DNA of 64,000 nt from contig JANQKV010000060.1 of the NCBI GenBank assembly GCA_028280945.1, positions 160,993-224,992 on the forward strand. The letters are read 5' to 3'. The notes beneath the pieces were generated by a model. The model was given only the letters and a program-made list of their open reading frames with translations, was not told the origin of the DNA and did not search any database. The DNA comes from Opitutaceae bacterium (GTDB taxonomy: Bacteria; Verrucomicrobiota; Verrucomicrobiia; Opitutales; Opitutaceae). Both the position numbers and the translations under genes were made by a program. Positions 28,861 through 38,455 of this stretch are shown piece after piece (within the stretch, counting starts at the first letter, position 1; each line of letters begins with the position of its first letter).

Positions 28861-30996
28861 ATGCTCCCGCGCCCCTTCATCCTAGGTTTTGTGCTGTCAT
28901 CACTTATGGTGGTGGATTGCACCTTTGCCGGGATGTCAGACGAACGGGAGATTGTGAGCCCATTGACCTCAGCCAAGGCGATCCGATCCTTGTCGTTTGA
29001 AGAAGCCAAGGCCGGCCACGCGGTCCTCCTTGAAGGAGTGGTTTTGCAGGGGGTTCGCCAGCTTCCACAAGCATTGGTGCTCTGGGACGGCGAGGAAGGG
29101 ATCTACATCGAGGGTCGAGATGTATTCAGCCCGGATATCCGTGCAGGTGACGTGATTGTGGTGAAGGGATATGCCGATCCTGGTACATTCGCCCCCATGG
29201 TCAGGGCAACCTCAGTGAGAATCGTGGGCCGGTCCAGTCTCCCCGACCCCATCAAAACCTCGGTGAGTGAAGTCGCCGCAGGAGGTTACGACGCCACGTG
29301 GCTTGAGTTGGAAGCCATCGTCCAGGGATTCGTTGCCGTTCAGCCAACCGAAGAGGAAATCGCAGTGGCTGGTGAGGCTCCGGTGGAGCCAGTTTGGATT
29401 CTGCATATCAAAGGGGGGGATTCGCAAATTCAGCTTCGTTTGGAAGCAGACATGGATGTGTCTCCCTTGCTTGATGCGAAGGTCAGATTCACCGGAATTT
29501 GCTACAGTTTGCACAACCCCAACCGCCAATTCGTGCGTGCGGCCATGGTTGTCAATGGAGCCGATTTTGTGGAGATAATCACCCCGGCTCCCCGGGTTGA
29601 AGACCTGCCGGTCACGCCAATCGATAAACTGCTCCAGTTCTCCCAGTCAGGCTATTCCGGGCACCGGGTTAAGGTGCAAGGGGTGCTGACCCACCATGAG
29701 CCCGGGAGAGCGATGTGGATTCGAGGGGACGGGCGCGGGCTGGAGGTGGCCACCACTCAGGACACAGACGTGACCCCGGGTGACATCGTCGAAGTGGTCG
29801 GTTTCGCCGAACATGGACGATATGCTCCTCGATTGACCGATGCCGAGTTCAGGAAAGTCGCCCGGCAGGAGCCACCATTGCCGCAACGCATTAACCGGGC
29901 AGGGCAAACGGTAGCCCACGAAGCCAACTTGATCGAGATCGAAGGGGAACTTGTAGATATCCAGGAGTCCGACGACGTCTCGCTGTTTACCATGACCTGG
30001 GAGGAAGGAACCTTCCAAGGGGTATTGGTCGCCCGCTACCAGGAGCAACTTCCCCGTCTCGGGTTGAACCAAGGGTCGCGACTCCGGTTGGCCGGTATCT
30101 GCACGCGGGTGCCTCAGTCCTTGGCGCCTCAAATCGGCATCTGGCGGATTGAGGAGTTTCAGGTTCTGCTGCGTTCTGCCGATGACATTGAGGTGGTAAG
30201 GTCCGGGCCGTGGCTCACCGAATCACGAGCCGTCTATATCCTCGCGATTGGGGCCGGGCTTCTGGTCCTGGTCATCTTTGCGATTGTGGTGTCAGCCCGT
30301 CGCGCCATTGCCTCGCGAGGGGTCGAGCGTCAGATGGCTGAAGCCGAATTTTCGGCCATGCTGAAGGAGCGCAATCGAGTGGCGCGCGATATACACGATA
30401 CGCTCGCCCAAGGTTTGAACGCGGTGTCGATGCAGTTGGAGTTGGCGAAGAACACGAGTGGAAATAGCGGTTCAAAGTCGCACACCCATGTAGAAACGGC
30501 TCACCAGATTGTTCGGAGTTGTATAGCGGAGGCCCGTGAATCCATTTGGAACATGCGGTCACATGTGCTGGACCAGACGGACCTGCCGGGTGCCTTGGAG
30601 ATTGTACTGCAGCAATTGGGCGCACCGCATGGCACGAAGTGCCGGTTGGAGATCGAGGGCAAGCGACGGAGGTTGGCGCCTCGGATCGAGAATGATGTTT
30701 TGCGGGTTGGGCAGGAGGCGATCGCCAATGCGCTCAAGCATGCTCAGGCGATGGAGTTGGTGGTGAAGATACTCTTTAGGCCGAACAGGATTCGCCTGCT
30801 CGTCATCGATGATGGCGTGGGCTTCGATCCGGAATCGGCTCAAGTAACCACCAGTCATTTTGGACTCAGTGGAATGCGTGAACGGGTTGACCAATTGCAG
30901 GGCAGCCTCGAAATACTGTCCCGCCGGGGTGGCGGCACCGTGCTATCGCTGGAGGTGGGGGGATCCGGTCGTAGTGACACCAGCAATACACTTTAG
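28861..30996 (+). CDS. Sensor histidine kinase (NarL type) with periplasmic OB-fold-like sensor
   Basis: A 711-residue kinase. A hydrophobic N-terminus (RPFILGFVLSSLMVVDCTFA) exports a region of about 430 residues built of three beta-rich units. The first has 'LLEGVVLQGVRQLPQALVLW' and 'IRAGDVIVVKGYADPGTFAP'; the second has 'VKVQGVLTHHEPGRAMWI' and 'VTPGDIVEVVGFAEHGRYAP'. The pattern suggests OB-like folds. One TM helix lies at about residues 456-478. HisKA_3 follows with phosphoacceptor H512 in 'ARDIHDTLAQGLNAVSMQ'. The HATPase has 'QEAIANALKHAQA', 'IDDGVGFD' and 'GLSGMRERVDQLQG'. I chose ATG 28861 because it begins the signal. It presumably senses an extracytoplasmic signal, perhaps a glycan. 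The regulator gene follows 12 bases later. Confidence 0.84.
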   Translation: MLPRPFILGFVLSSLMVVDCTFAGMSDEREIVSPLTSAKAIRSLSFEEAKAGHAVLLEGVVLQGVRQLPQALVLWDGEEGIYIEGRDVFSPDIRAGDVIVVKGYADPGTFAPMVRATSVRIVGRSSLPDPIKTSVSEVAAGGYDATWLELEAIVQGFVAVQPTEEEIAVAGEAPVEPVWILHIKGGDSQIQLRLEADMDVSPLLDAKVRFTGICYSLHNPNRQFVRAAMVVNGADFVEIITPAPRVEDLPVTPIDKLLQFSQSGYSGHRVKVQGVLTHHEPGRAMWIRGDGRGLEVATTQDTDVTPGDIVEVVGFAEHGRYAPRLTDAEFRKVARQEPPLPQRINRAGQTVAHEANLIEIEGELVDIQESDDVSLFTMTWEEGTFQGVLVARYQEQLPRLGLNQGSRLRLAGICTRVPQSLAPQIGIWRIEEFQVLLRSADDIEVVRSGPWLTESRAVYILAIGAGLLVLVIFAIVVSARRAIASRGVERQMAEAEFSAMLKERNRVARDIHDTLAQGLNAVSMQLELAKNTSGNSGSKSHTHVETAHQIVRSCIAEARESIWNMRSHVLDQTDLPGALEIVLQQLGAPHGTKCRLEIEGKRRRLAPRIENDVLRVGQEAIANALKHAQAMELVVKILFRPNRIRLLVIDDGVGFDPESAQVTTSHFGLSGMRERVDQLQGSLEILSRRGGGTVLSLEVGGSGRSDTSNTL

Positions 30997-31008
30997 CTTT
31001 TCGAAAAC

Positions 31009-31644
31009 ATGAAGAACGAGGAACCGAAGATTCGAGTCGTAATCGTAGATGACCACCCCACCTTCCGCATGGGATTGGCCGCGCTGGTGGCCTCGCAGCC
31101 CGACATGGCGGTGGAGCGGGAATTCGACGCTGCGGAAGATTTGCTTTCGGCCTGGTCAAACAACCTTACTGACATCGTGTTGATGGATTTGCGCATGCCC
31201 GGCATGGGTGGAGTGGAGGCCACTTTGGCACTTTTGAGTCGGGATCCGCATGCCCGGGTCATTGTGTTGACCACGTTCGATACCGATGAGGACATCTTCC
31301 GGGCTATCCAGTCCGGAGCGAAGTCCTATCTGCTGAAAGACATGTCCACTTCGGTCGTGGTGGGCACGATCCGGGATGTGTATGAAGGACGGGGCAAGCT
31401 GCCCGAAGTGGTGGCGTCCCGCCTGAACGAACGCGAACAGCGTCAAACCCTGTCGGAACGCGAAAACGAAGTGTTGATCGCCTTGGTCAAGGGACGCAGC
31501 AACAAGGAAATATCCAAGGAACTCTTTATTTCGGAGGAAACGGTGAAGTCCCATCTCAAAACACTCTTCTCCAAATTGGGAGTTCATGACCGGACTGAGG
31601 CAGCGATCAACGCCATCCGGCAGGGCATCGTGCATTTGGACTGA
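31009..31644 (+). CDS. NarL/FixJ-family response regulator
   Basis: A 211-residue regulator. The receiver domain has D14-D15 in 'VVIVDDHPTFRMGLAA', phosphoacceptor D60 in 'DIVLMDLRMPGMGG', T88/T89 in 'IVLTTFDTDED' and K110 in 'SYLLKDMSTS'. The C-terminal LuxR-type HTH is complete: 'LSERENEVLIALVKGRSNKE' and 'ISEETVKSHLKTLFSKLGV'. It pairs with the kinase 12 bases upstream. Its likely targets are the genes behind the 27-nt box (the kinase itself, the receptor at 31943 and the operon at 35849), because the box copies surround this gene. That link is inferred, not shown. Confidence 0.9.
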   Translation: MKNEEPKIRVVIVDDHPTFRMGLAALVASQPDMAVEREFDAAEDLLSAWSNNLTDIVLMDLRMPGMGGVEATLALLSRDPHARVIVLTTFDTDEDIFRAIQSGAKSYLLKDMSTSVVVGTIRDVYEGRGKLPEVVASRLNEREQRQTLSERENEVLIALVKGRSNKEISKELFISEETVKSHLKTLFSKLGVHDRTEAAINAIRQGIVHLD

Positions 31645-31687
31645 CCAGGTTTTTACGCGGGATTGGCAGCCGGGAGGGGATGGCGAG

Positions 31688-31714
31688 TTTCACCCCATTG
31701 GGGGAGTGTTCCAA
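31688..31714 (+). promoter_or_regulatory. Shared upstream box, copy 2
   Basis: 27 bases beginning TTTCACCCCATTGGGGGAGT. It matches the copy at 35704 in 25 of 27 positions. It lies in the 298-base gap between the response regulator and the TonB receptor, about 230 bases before the receptor ATG. A TATGTT hexamer 11 bases downstream could be a -10 element. No gene is seen in the rest of this gap. Confidence 0.66.
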
Positions 31715-31942
31715 AGATCCGGCCTATGTTAGCATTTCGGCGGTCAGGACCGATGTCGCTCAGCTTGTGGTGATTCGGTCCTGCCGACCACCCCAACCTG
31801 CCCCCTCTTGATTCCTACCCCACGGCTATCCTTGTGCAGCGACGTTGTCATCCCTCGGGATGCGCGGATTGACGCCACCACTTGGGCTGGAAGGTAGAAG
31901 CAAGAGGTGACGTTCCCAAACGTCTACCCCGTTACCTACCCC

Positions 31943-34900
31943 ATGAAAACTACAACTGACCATAAGCGCATTGCGCGACTGAGTCCGGGTCTGCTGGCGA
32001 GCGCCGTGCTGTTATTGGCACCGGCTCTCAGCGCCCAGCAGGTCGCGGAAACATCCGACACGACTGACTCGGAGGACATCATCATGCTTTCACCCTTCTC
32101 GGTCGAAAGCACCCAAGAGGTCGGCTACCAAGCCACCTCCACATTGGCTGGCACACGCATCAAGACGGACCTGAACAATCTATCCAATTCGATCTCGGTC
32201 GCGACGAGAGAGTATATGGAGGATCTCAACGTCACTGATGCGACGAACCTACTTCCGTATTTGGGTAACATTGAGACCTCGGGGGCGGACGGCACCTTCG
32301 CCGGCGTCACGATCAACTCCACGATCAACTATAACTCCGTGAATCGGAACCCGGAGAACAACAACCGGATCCGGGGCTTGGCCAACGCTGACAATTCACG
32401 CAACTACATGCCGACCAGCATCGGTTTCGACTCCTACAACGTGGAGCGGGTTACGGTGAATCGTGGTCCAAATTCAGTGCTGTTTGGTCTGGGTGCGCCG
32501 GGTGGCATTATCGACAACTCCACCATCAAACCCTACCTGCGGGATACTTCGAAGGTTGGGGTGCAGGTTGCTTCCTTTGGGACCTTCCGGGCCACCTTCG
32601 ACTTCGAACGTAAGTTGATCGAAGATCGACTTGGAATCCGGGTTGCCGGGTTGTTGGAGCAAAAAGGATGGCGCCAGAGTTTCACCTACGAAAACGACGA
32701 ACGCATGACGGCGGCGCTCCTGTTCAAACCGTTCCGCAATGCGAATCTCAATGTGAGTTATGAACAGGGTGAGATCGATGCCCGCCGCCCCCGACCGAAT
32801 GCACCCCGCGATGCCTTCACCCGTTGGTGGGCGCCGGGGTTTGACCAAGTCACCCACAGTCCGGCGGAGGATGAGTTCGGCACGATCAATCGCGACTTTG
32901 TGCGAGCCCCGGGAGAGTGGTTCGGCCAACCCGGCGTGGTCTACGATACCGTGGGCCAGCCGGGCCAAAGAGTGCACCGGGCCTGGGAAACCATCCGCGT
33001 GAATGGTCGCAACTTCCGGGCCTTCACGGTGGGCATCACGAAAGGCGACCAATGGTATCCTTCCCCGTCCGCGGCAGCCCAGGGCATTGAGTTTGGATCC
33101 TTTTACGGTGATGAGGAAATCGTTGACCGATCGGTCTTCGACTGGGTTGAGAATCTTCTCGATGGCCCCAACAAAAACGAATGGGAAGACTTCAACGTGT
33201 TGAATGCGAGCTACGACCAAACTTGGAATTTCAACCTCGGGTCGGTGGGTTTCGAAGCAAGCTACATGGAGGAGGAGATGGAGCGAAGCTGGTTTGACCT
33301 CTTCAACGGGGGACGTGGCTACAACATCAACATCGATCTCAACACCACCCTGAATTGGGGGGAGCCCAACCCCAACTTTGGCCGGCCCTTCATGGCGGCG
33401 GGCAACCAGCGCCAGCAAAACAACATCGACCGCGAGGTCATGCGTGGCACGGCGTTCTTCGAATTGGATTTCAAAGAGACGGGCCGCAACTTTTTGAGCG
33501 GTCTGGCCGGGCGCCACACCGGCACCGTGTTCCTGCAGGAATACGAGGTCGATCGAGGCACGATCAACGGTCGAAGCATGGTGGATGAAGCCTACCTGGC
33601 CGCTTCCACGAACAATAACTCGACCAACATGAACTCGGGAGCGGCCCAGGCTCGCACGCAGGTCTACCTTGGCCCCAGTGTGGCCAATGCCTCAGGCCCG
33701 GCTGGATTGAATATACCGGGAGTCACCGAAGTCCTCCGGACCGGTGGCTCAACTGGATGGTATTTTGAGCGGAACAACTCCGGTGGCGGGGCATGGGTGG
33801 CTCACCCGGTCACGATTGGTGACGCCCGCAACGACGAAGACTTCTATGACCAAATCTACGGTCAGTCCCTCAATCGACAGGTCATCGATTCAGAGGCCTA
33901 CGTGCACCAGTGGTATGTCTTCGATCAAGAGTGGTTGGTAGGCACCTATGGTTACCGGAACGACAAGGTCACGTCCTTCGGATCGACGTTTACCCGGGAC
34001 AGCCGCAATCTGGTGGAATTGGATTCCCGCCAGTTGAACACTGATCCGTCGGGCGATCCGTTTGAGGCCTCCACCACCACATATGGCGCGGTGATGCATG
34101 TTCCGGATTTCGTGCCCATGCCGGAAGGCACGAGACTTTCCTTCCACTGGGGCGAATCAGAGAATTTCCAGATTGCCGCCCCCCGCATTAATGTATTCGG
34201 AGAATTGATACCTCCGCCGCAGGGCACGACGACGGACCAGGGGTTCAGCGTGGGCCTCATGGACGGGAAGTTTAACGTCAAGGTGAACTGGTATGAAACC
34301 GAGGCGGGCAACGTCTCCTTCGGCTACCCTGGTTTCCTGTTCGAAACGGATCGGCGTATCGTGCGCTACAACACCCAGGCCGAACGCGATGCGTTGGGCT
34401 GGCAGGGTCCGCCCGATTTCTACAAGCAGCTCACGGGTTGGCAGATTGTGGACGCAACCGGCACCATCAGCGGCCAGAATGTCCAGCAGACCGGCACCAA
34501 CTTCAGCCTGCAGGACACGCAAAGCACCTCTTCGGAGGGAATGGAGATCGACCTGATTTATAACCCGACGAACAACTGGCGCGTCTCACTCAATGTCGCT
34601 CAACAGGAAGCCCGTCGCAGCAACATTGGTCCGGCGACCGTGCGTTATCTGGGCTTCCGCCTGGACGAATGGACCACCGCACCGGCATCCAACCTCATCG
34701 CCGACGAATCCGACCAGCCAGTTAATATCCGCGTCTACGACACGCTGCTCAATGACCTGAACTCGCGTTTGGCCGCCGAAGGTCAATTGGTTTCCGAGCT
34801 GCGGGAATGGCGGGCGAACCTGGTGACCAACTATCGGTTCGCCAACGACTCCCGTTTCAAGGGTTGGAATGTCGGTGGCGCCATCCGGTGGGAAGACGAC

Positions 34901-35191
34901 AAGGCCGTCGGCTACCCCATCACCATCCAGGAGGTGGATGGCCAGGATCTTGAGCTTCCCGATCTCAGCAATCCTTATCGCGACGATCCGATCACCCGAG
35001 TCGACCTCTGGTTCGGCTACCGGACGAAATTGGCCGGTGACAGGATCGATTGGCGCTTGCAGCTGAACCTCGGCAACGTGCTGAGCAGTGGCGAGATCAT
35101 CACGACTGCGGTGCAGCCGGATGGGCGAGCCCGTTCAGTGACTTGGCGTGAGGGCAGGATTTGGAAGATCCGCTCCACGTTCCTATTCTAG
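31943..35191 (+). CDS. TonB-dependent outer-membrane receptor
   Basis: A 1082-residue receptor. Signal peptide with 'SPGLLASAVLLLAPALSAQQ', then the acidic 'TSDTTDSEDIIMLSPFSVES' region, similar in design to that of the receptor at 24035. The plug has 'LSNSISVATREYMEDL', 'RIRGLANADNSRNYMPTS' and 'TVNRGPNSVLFGLGAPGGII'. A long barrel ends in IRSTFLF. The ATG at 31943 begins the natural signal; a GTG 12 codons earlier would add 'TFPNVYPVTYP' and is less likely. It lies just after the two-component pair and behind copy 2 of the box. It probably imports the oligosaccharide released by the clan-A glycosidase, GH43 enzyme and sulfatase encoded downstream. Followed by a hairpin terminator. Confidence 0.9.
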   Translation: MKTTTDHKRIARLSPGLLASAVLLLAPALSAQQVAETSDTTDSEDIIMLSPFSVESTQEVGYQATSTLAGTRIKTDLNNLSNSISVATREYMEDLNVTDATNLLPYLGNIETSGADGTFAGVTINSTINYNSVNRNPENNNRIRGLANADNSRNYMPTSIGFDSYNVERVTVNRGPNSVLFGLGAPGGIIDNSTIKPYLRDTSKVGVQVASFGTFRATFDFERKLIEDRLGIRVAGLLEQKGWRQSFTYENDERMTAALLFKPFRNANLNVSYEQGEIDARRPRPNAPRDAFTRWWAPGFDQVTHSPAEDEFGTINRDFVRAPGEWFGQPGVVYDTVGQPGQRVHRAWETIRVNGRNFRAFTVGITKGDQWYPSPSAAAQGIEFGSFYGDEEIVDRSVFDWVENLLDGPNKNEWEDFNVLNASYDQTWNFNLGSVGFEASYMEEEMERSWFDLFNGGRGYNINIDLNTTLNWGEPNPNFGRPFMAAGNQRQQNNIDREVMRGTAFFELDFKETGRNFLSGLAGRHTGTVFLQEYEVDRGTINGRSMVDEAYLAASTNNNSTNMNSGAAQARTQVYLGPSVANASGPAGLNIPGVTEVLRTGGSTGWYFERNNSGGGAWVAHPVTIGDARNDEDFYDQIYGQSLNRQVIDSEAYVHQWYVFDQEWLVGTYGYRNDKVTSFGSTFTRDSRNLVELDSRQLNTDPSGDPFEASTTTYGAVMHVPDFVPMPEGTRLSFHWGESENFQIAAPRINVFGELIPPPQGTTTDQGFSVGLMDGKFNVKVNWYETEAGNVSFGYPGFLFETDRRIVRYNTQAERDALGWQGPPDFYKQLTGWQIVDATGTISGQNVQQTGTNFSLQDTQSTSSEGMEIDLIYNPTNNWRVSLNVAQQEARRSNIGPATVRYLGFRLDEWTTAPASNLIADESDQPVNIRVYDTLLNDLNSRLAAEGQLVSELREWRANLVTNYRFANDSRFKGWNVGGAIRWEDDKAVGYPITIQEVDGQDLELPDLSNPYRDDPITRVDLWFGYRTKLAGDRIDWRLQLNLGNVLSSGEIITTAVQPDGRARSVTWREGRIWKIRSTFLF

Positions 35192-35221
35192 GCTTGGTTG
35201 GGTCCTAGCCATTGTTGGCCC

Positions 35222-35260
35222 CAGTGCCGGGTGTCATGGGGCGCCCGGCACTGTTGTTTT
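35222..35260 (+). terminator. Rho-independent terminator after TonB receptor
   Basis: Stem arms CAGTGCCGGG (35222-35231) and CCCGGCACTG (35244-35253), 10 pairs, loop of 12, followed by TTGTTTT. It starts 30 bases after the receptor stop codon. Confidence 0.68.
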
Positions 35261-35309
35261 GGGAGGTATCCCATCAAGGAAGTGATTCGGTGTCCCGCCA
35301 GGAACCACG

Positions 35310-35606
35310 CTACCGTTCGAGTTCCTGTGACCTGCCTGGCCGCTCCATGATTTTAGCAGCCAGATCCAGCGCCCTTGCGCTTCGGTCAACGTCGCCCTGG
35401 GACAAGTAAATCTCCGCCATGAGTTTGCTCCCGGCGGGCAAGGGGAGATTGAGCAGAATGTCCTCATCCAAAAACCTCTCAGCAACGGGCTGGCTTAATA
35501 TGTCTCGGAGAAACACTCGCGCGTCGTCGTCGTTCTCCTGCTCCAGCTACATCCCAGCGCCAAGCAACAGGGCGTCCAAGTGCAGCGGGTCCACCTGCAG
35601 GCAGGC
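35310..35606 (-). pseudogene. Remnant of a decayed gene, possibly TPR-like
   Basis: On the minus strand a protein-like stretch runs to the TAG at 35310. The last 68 codons read 'FLRDILSQPVAERFLDEDIL' and later 'AEIYLSQGDVDRSARALDLA', helical and TPR-like. In the same frame the coding pattern goes on upstream ('VDPLHLDALLLGAG') through a TAG at 35547-35549 and is cut by a TGA at 35607. There is no plausible start and the fragment is under 100 codons, so it looks like the 3' end of a dead gene. I do not recognise the parent family. It lies between the receptor and the operon of one locus. Confidence 0.42.
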
Positions 35607-35703
35607 TCATCCGTGGAGTTCCACCCTCCTCGGATCCGCTGGGGCGAGGAGAAGGGATTGAATAGGTTGTCGGGAGCGGGGTGCTGACCAGGAGTCCTTA
35701 TAA

Positions 35704-35730
35704 TTTCACCACATTGGGGGAGTTTTCCAA
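35704..35730 (+). promoter_or_regulatory. Shared upstream box, copy 3
   Basis: 27 bases beginning TTTCACCACATTGGGGGAGT, 25 of 27 identical to the copy at 31688. It lies 119 bases before the ATG of the clan-A glycosidase, the first gene of a four-gene operon. A TGATAG stretch about 12 bases downstream is a weak -10 candidate. Apart from the remnant at 35310-35606 and the terminator, nothing else is seen in the 657-base gap. Confidence 0.66.
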
Positions 35731-35848
35731 CACCACCGTCCGTGATAGGTTGGGAAGAACCGGGTCCGAGTTTCTGCCTGACAGGCGGAATTTTGAATTT
35801 CCCTGATCCATTACTGATTCCCAACCCCGACAATAAACCCAACTCACC

Positions 35849-37120
35849 ATGAGTCTCCTCCACTGTGGAATCGTCGCGATGGTTTTCCTCTTGGTGGGCT
35901 CCATCCAGCTCCGGGCGAATCAACCTGCGCGACAGATCGTGTTGCACGCGGCACCGCCGATGGATCGGGATTCCCCGCAATGGGGGGCGGACATCAAACT
36001 CACGCTCAAGCCGCTCGCGGAGAGTCCCCAGGCGGCGGAGGTGATGACGCGATTCTTTGCCGACGAGGGCTACCGGGTCCTGCGGTTGCCGATCTACGCC
36101 ATGCGGCCCGTGGACGATCCGATCTATGACCAGGTCATTGCCATGGCAAAACTGGCCCGGGAGATTCAACCCGACGTGATCCTGTTCGCGAGCGTGGCGA
36201 ATGGTGACGGCGATCAAAACAACTGGCTGCACCACCGCCACAAGTTCCCTCCCGAGATGCTGGGCGGCGATGGGGACATTTATGATCTGCGACTCGACGT
36301 GTATGCCCGCTACCTGGATGCGTGGATCGAGCGGCTGGCGGCTGCGGGCGTAGCATTGGATTGGCTGGGGCCGTTCAACGAGGACAATGCCTCCGCCCGC
36401 GACTACCGCCGCCTGCGCGAAGCGATGCGGGCTGACGATACGGGTGAGCTCAAGGTCATCGGTTTGGAAACCTGGGCGCTGCGCCACGGCGTGAATACGA
36501 TCAACCGCATCGCGCCGGAGGTCGATTTGCTGGGCTCGCACTTTTTCGATGATCGAGAAGGCAAGCGCGCGATCCCACGGGCGAAGTGGCAGGACATGTG
36601 GCTGAAACTGGTGCGGCGGGCGAAGGACCAACCGATCTGGTTTACGGAGGCGACCCGCTATCGCGAACATGAGTTCGACCGGATCGACGAAACGGTGGCG
36701 GCACTTGAGCGGTTGCTGCCCGCACTCAATGCCGGGGTGGACGGGGTAATCTTCTACCAAACGGCTCCGCGTATTGTGAACTATGCCAATGAACCGGCCG
36801 GGATGAAACACTCGGCGTTTTTGGCCCTCATGGAATCCACCCGCGAGGCAAAGCTGCGGCAAGTGCGGCACCACGGCGGGGATCATTTCTGGGCAACGGC
36901 TTTTCTTCAGTCGAGTGGCGTGACGGTTTGGCATGTCGTTAATAGCGGTGCACAGGCCGTTTCAGTCCGCCTTGAGGAGACGGGGGCAGTTGTCAGGGCG
37001 CGGCACTGGTCGGCCCGGAGCATTGACGTCGACTTGGACTGGGCGGATCGTTCTCCAGAGCAACTCGAACTCCCGGCCAACAGCTATACGGTGATCACGA
37101 CCGCAGTTCCTTTGTCATGA
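35849..37120 (+). CDS. Exported clan GH-A glycoside hydrolase (GH30/GH39-like)
   Basis: A 423-residue enzyme. Signal peptide (LLHCGIVAMVFLLVGSIQLR), then a TIM barrel with the acid/base pair N-E in 'LGPFNEDNAS' (E178, end of strand 4) and the nucleophile E267 in 'WFTEATRY' (strand 7), the clan-A arrangement of retaining glycosidases. A small beta domain (about residues 345-420, 'VSVRLEETGAVVRARHW') follows, as in GH30 enzymes. Exact family and substrate are not certain; GH30 or GH39 seem closest. It is the first gene of an operon: it overlaps the MFS gene by ATGA, and copy 3 of the box precedes it. It should act in the periplasm or outside. Confidence 0.7.
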   Translation: MSLLHCGIVAMVFLLVGSIQLRANQPARQIVLHAAPPMDRDSPQWGADIKLTLKPLAESPQAAEVMTRFFADEGYRVLRLPIYAMRPVDDPIYDQVIAMAKLAREIQPDVILFASVANGDGDQNNWLHHRHKFPPEMLGGDGDIYDLRLDVYARYLDAWIERLAAAGVALDWLGPFNEDNASARDYRRLREAMRADDTGELKVIGLETWALRHGVNTINRIAPEVDLLGSHFFDDREGKRAIPRAKWQDMWLKLVRRAKDQPIWFTEATRYREHEFDRIDETVAALERLLPALNAGVDGVIFYQTAPRIVNYANEPAGMKHSAFLALMESTREAKLRQVRHHGGDHFWATAFLQSSGVTVWHVVNSGAQAVSVRLEETGAVVRARHWSARSIDVDLDWADRSPEQLELPANSYTVITTAVPLS

Positions 37121-38442
37121 CCCGCGACGACGAAACGAGGACTCCGGGGAAGAGCGCGCTGCCCGAGCGGGCCAGCCCGAAGCGGATCGTGCTGTTCTGC
37201 CTGATCTTCTTTGGTTTGGCGGTGACCGAGGAAGTCAGCAATCACGTGCTGCCGCTCACGCTCAAACGCGTTACCGAGGGGTTTACGACGACTTTTTCCC
37301 TGCCGATGTTTGGCGAAGTGACGCTGGGCAGCGCCTTTGTCATTGGCCTTATCCTGGCGCTCAACCCGGCCTTTGGCTTCATCGCTCAGCCGCTGGTGGG
37401 GGCGATCAGCGACCGGGTGTGGACGCGGGTGGGTCGCCGTGCGTTTTTTATGATCATCGCTGCGCCGGTGGTGGCGTTGTGTTTGGTGAGTATTCCACTC
37501 ACCATGACGCTGTGGAAGATCGTGGTGCTGGTGGTCATCTATCAGTTTTTCCAGGACGTCCTCTGGGGGAGTGACCATCCGTTGCTGGCCGACCTGTTTC
37601 CTTCGCGCCAACGCGGGTTCGTGGCCGGAGCGATTGCGGCGTCGTATCAAATCGGGGCTGTCTTTGTGAACCGAGTGGGGCTTGAGTTGGTGGAGCGACA
37701 TGACCTGGCGAACAACGGCGCCAACTTCGGTCTGCCGATCTACTGGATCGCCGCCGCCTGCCAGATCGGATTGGTGATGGGCCTGGCCTTTTTCCTCTGG
37801 GAAAAACCGCATGCGGGACCGCCGCGGCCGAAGTTGACGCCCCGAACCTATGTGCGGGATTTTCTCGCGCAGCCCGGACTCCTCCGCATGGGCATGGTCA
37901 ATTTTCTGCGGGCCTACATGTATGCGGCCGCGATGGGGTTTTTGGTGCTTTACGGCACCGTGACGCTGGAGGCATCGCTGAGTGAATATGCCCGGGTAAT
38001 GGGGCTGCTGCCGCTCACGGCCTTGGTGTATGTCTGGATCGTGGGGCCGATCTGCGACCGGGTTCGGCGCGAGCGGCTGCTTACGCTAGGCTTCTTGGTA
38101 TCGGTGGTGGGGTATGCCGTGGCTTGGTCCGCGCCTTCCATCCTGTGGCTGGCGGCGGCCTTCCTGTTGTTCCGCTTCGCCTGGGTGGTGATCGAGATTT
38201 CCTACAAGTCGCTGGTCACCGATTTCTACCCACGCGAAATGGTGGGTCAATTGGCCGGAGCGATTAACATCTTCTATGCTTCCGGCCGCACCCTGGCTTT
38301 GGTCACGGTGGGAGCCATCGTCGGATACTTTAACAATGACTACCGGGTTGCCTGGGTGGTGGCGATGATCGGTGGCGGGGTATGCCTGTGGGTCATGCGC
38401 GGAGTGCGTGATCCCCGGCCTGACTTAAAAAAGACAACTTGA
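37117..38442 (+). CDS. MFS transporter, sugar-type
   Basis: A 441-residue membrane protein with 12 hydrophobic segments. The MFS signature between TM2 and TM3 reads 'GAISDRVWTRVGRRAFFMII', and the equivalent between TM8 and TM9 is 'GPICDRVRRERLL'. This D-R-x-x-x-x-x-G-R-R form is typical of sugar-proton and SLC45/GPH-like carriers. It overlaps the glycosidase upstream by four bases and precedes the GH43 gene by 13 bases, so it probably carries the mono- or disaccharide product across the inner membrane. The substrate cannot be read from sequence. Confidence 0.85.
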   Translation: MTRDDETRTPGKSALPERASPKRIVLFCLIFFGLAVTEEVSNHVLPLTLKRVTEGFTTTFSLPMFGEVTLGSAFVIGLILALNPAFGFIAQPLVGAISDRVWTRVGRRAFFMIIAAPVVALCLVSIPLTMTLWKIVVLVVIYQFFQDVLWGSDHPLLADLFPSRQRGFVAGAIAASYQIGAVFVNRVGLELVERHDLANNGANFGLPIYWIAAACQIGLVMGLAFFLWEKPHAGPPRPKLTPRTYVRDFLAQPGLLRMGMVNFLRAYMYAAAMGFLVLYGTVTLEASLSEYARVMGLLPLTALVYVWIVGPICDRVRRERLLTLGFLVSVVGYAVAWSAPSILWLAAAFLLFRFAWVVIEISYKSLVTDFYPREMVGQLAGAINIFYASGRTLALVTVGAIVGYFNNDYRVAWVVAMIGGGVCLWVMRGVRDPRPDLKKTT

Positions 38443-38455
38443 CCCTGAACTAAAT

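Noticed and set aside
35495..36934. Open frame of 479 codons on the minus strand
   Set aside because: Antisense to the clan-A glycosidase with both catalytic glutamates; His/Arg-rich text without motifs.
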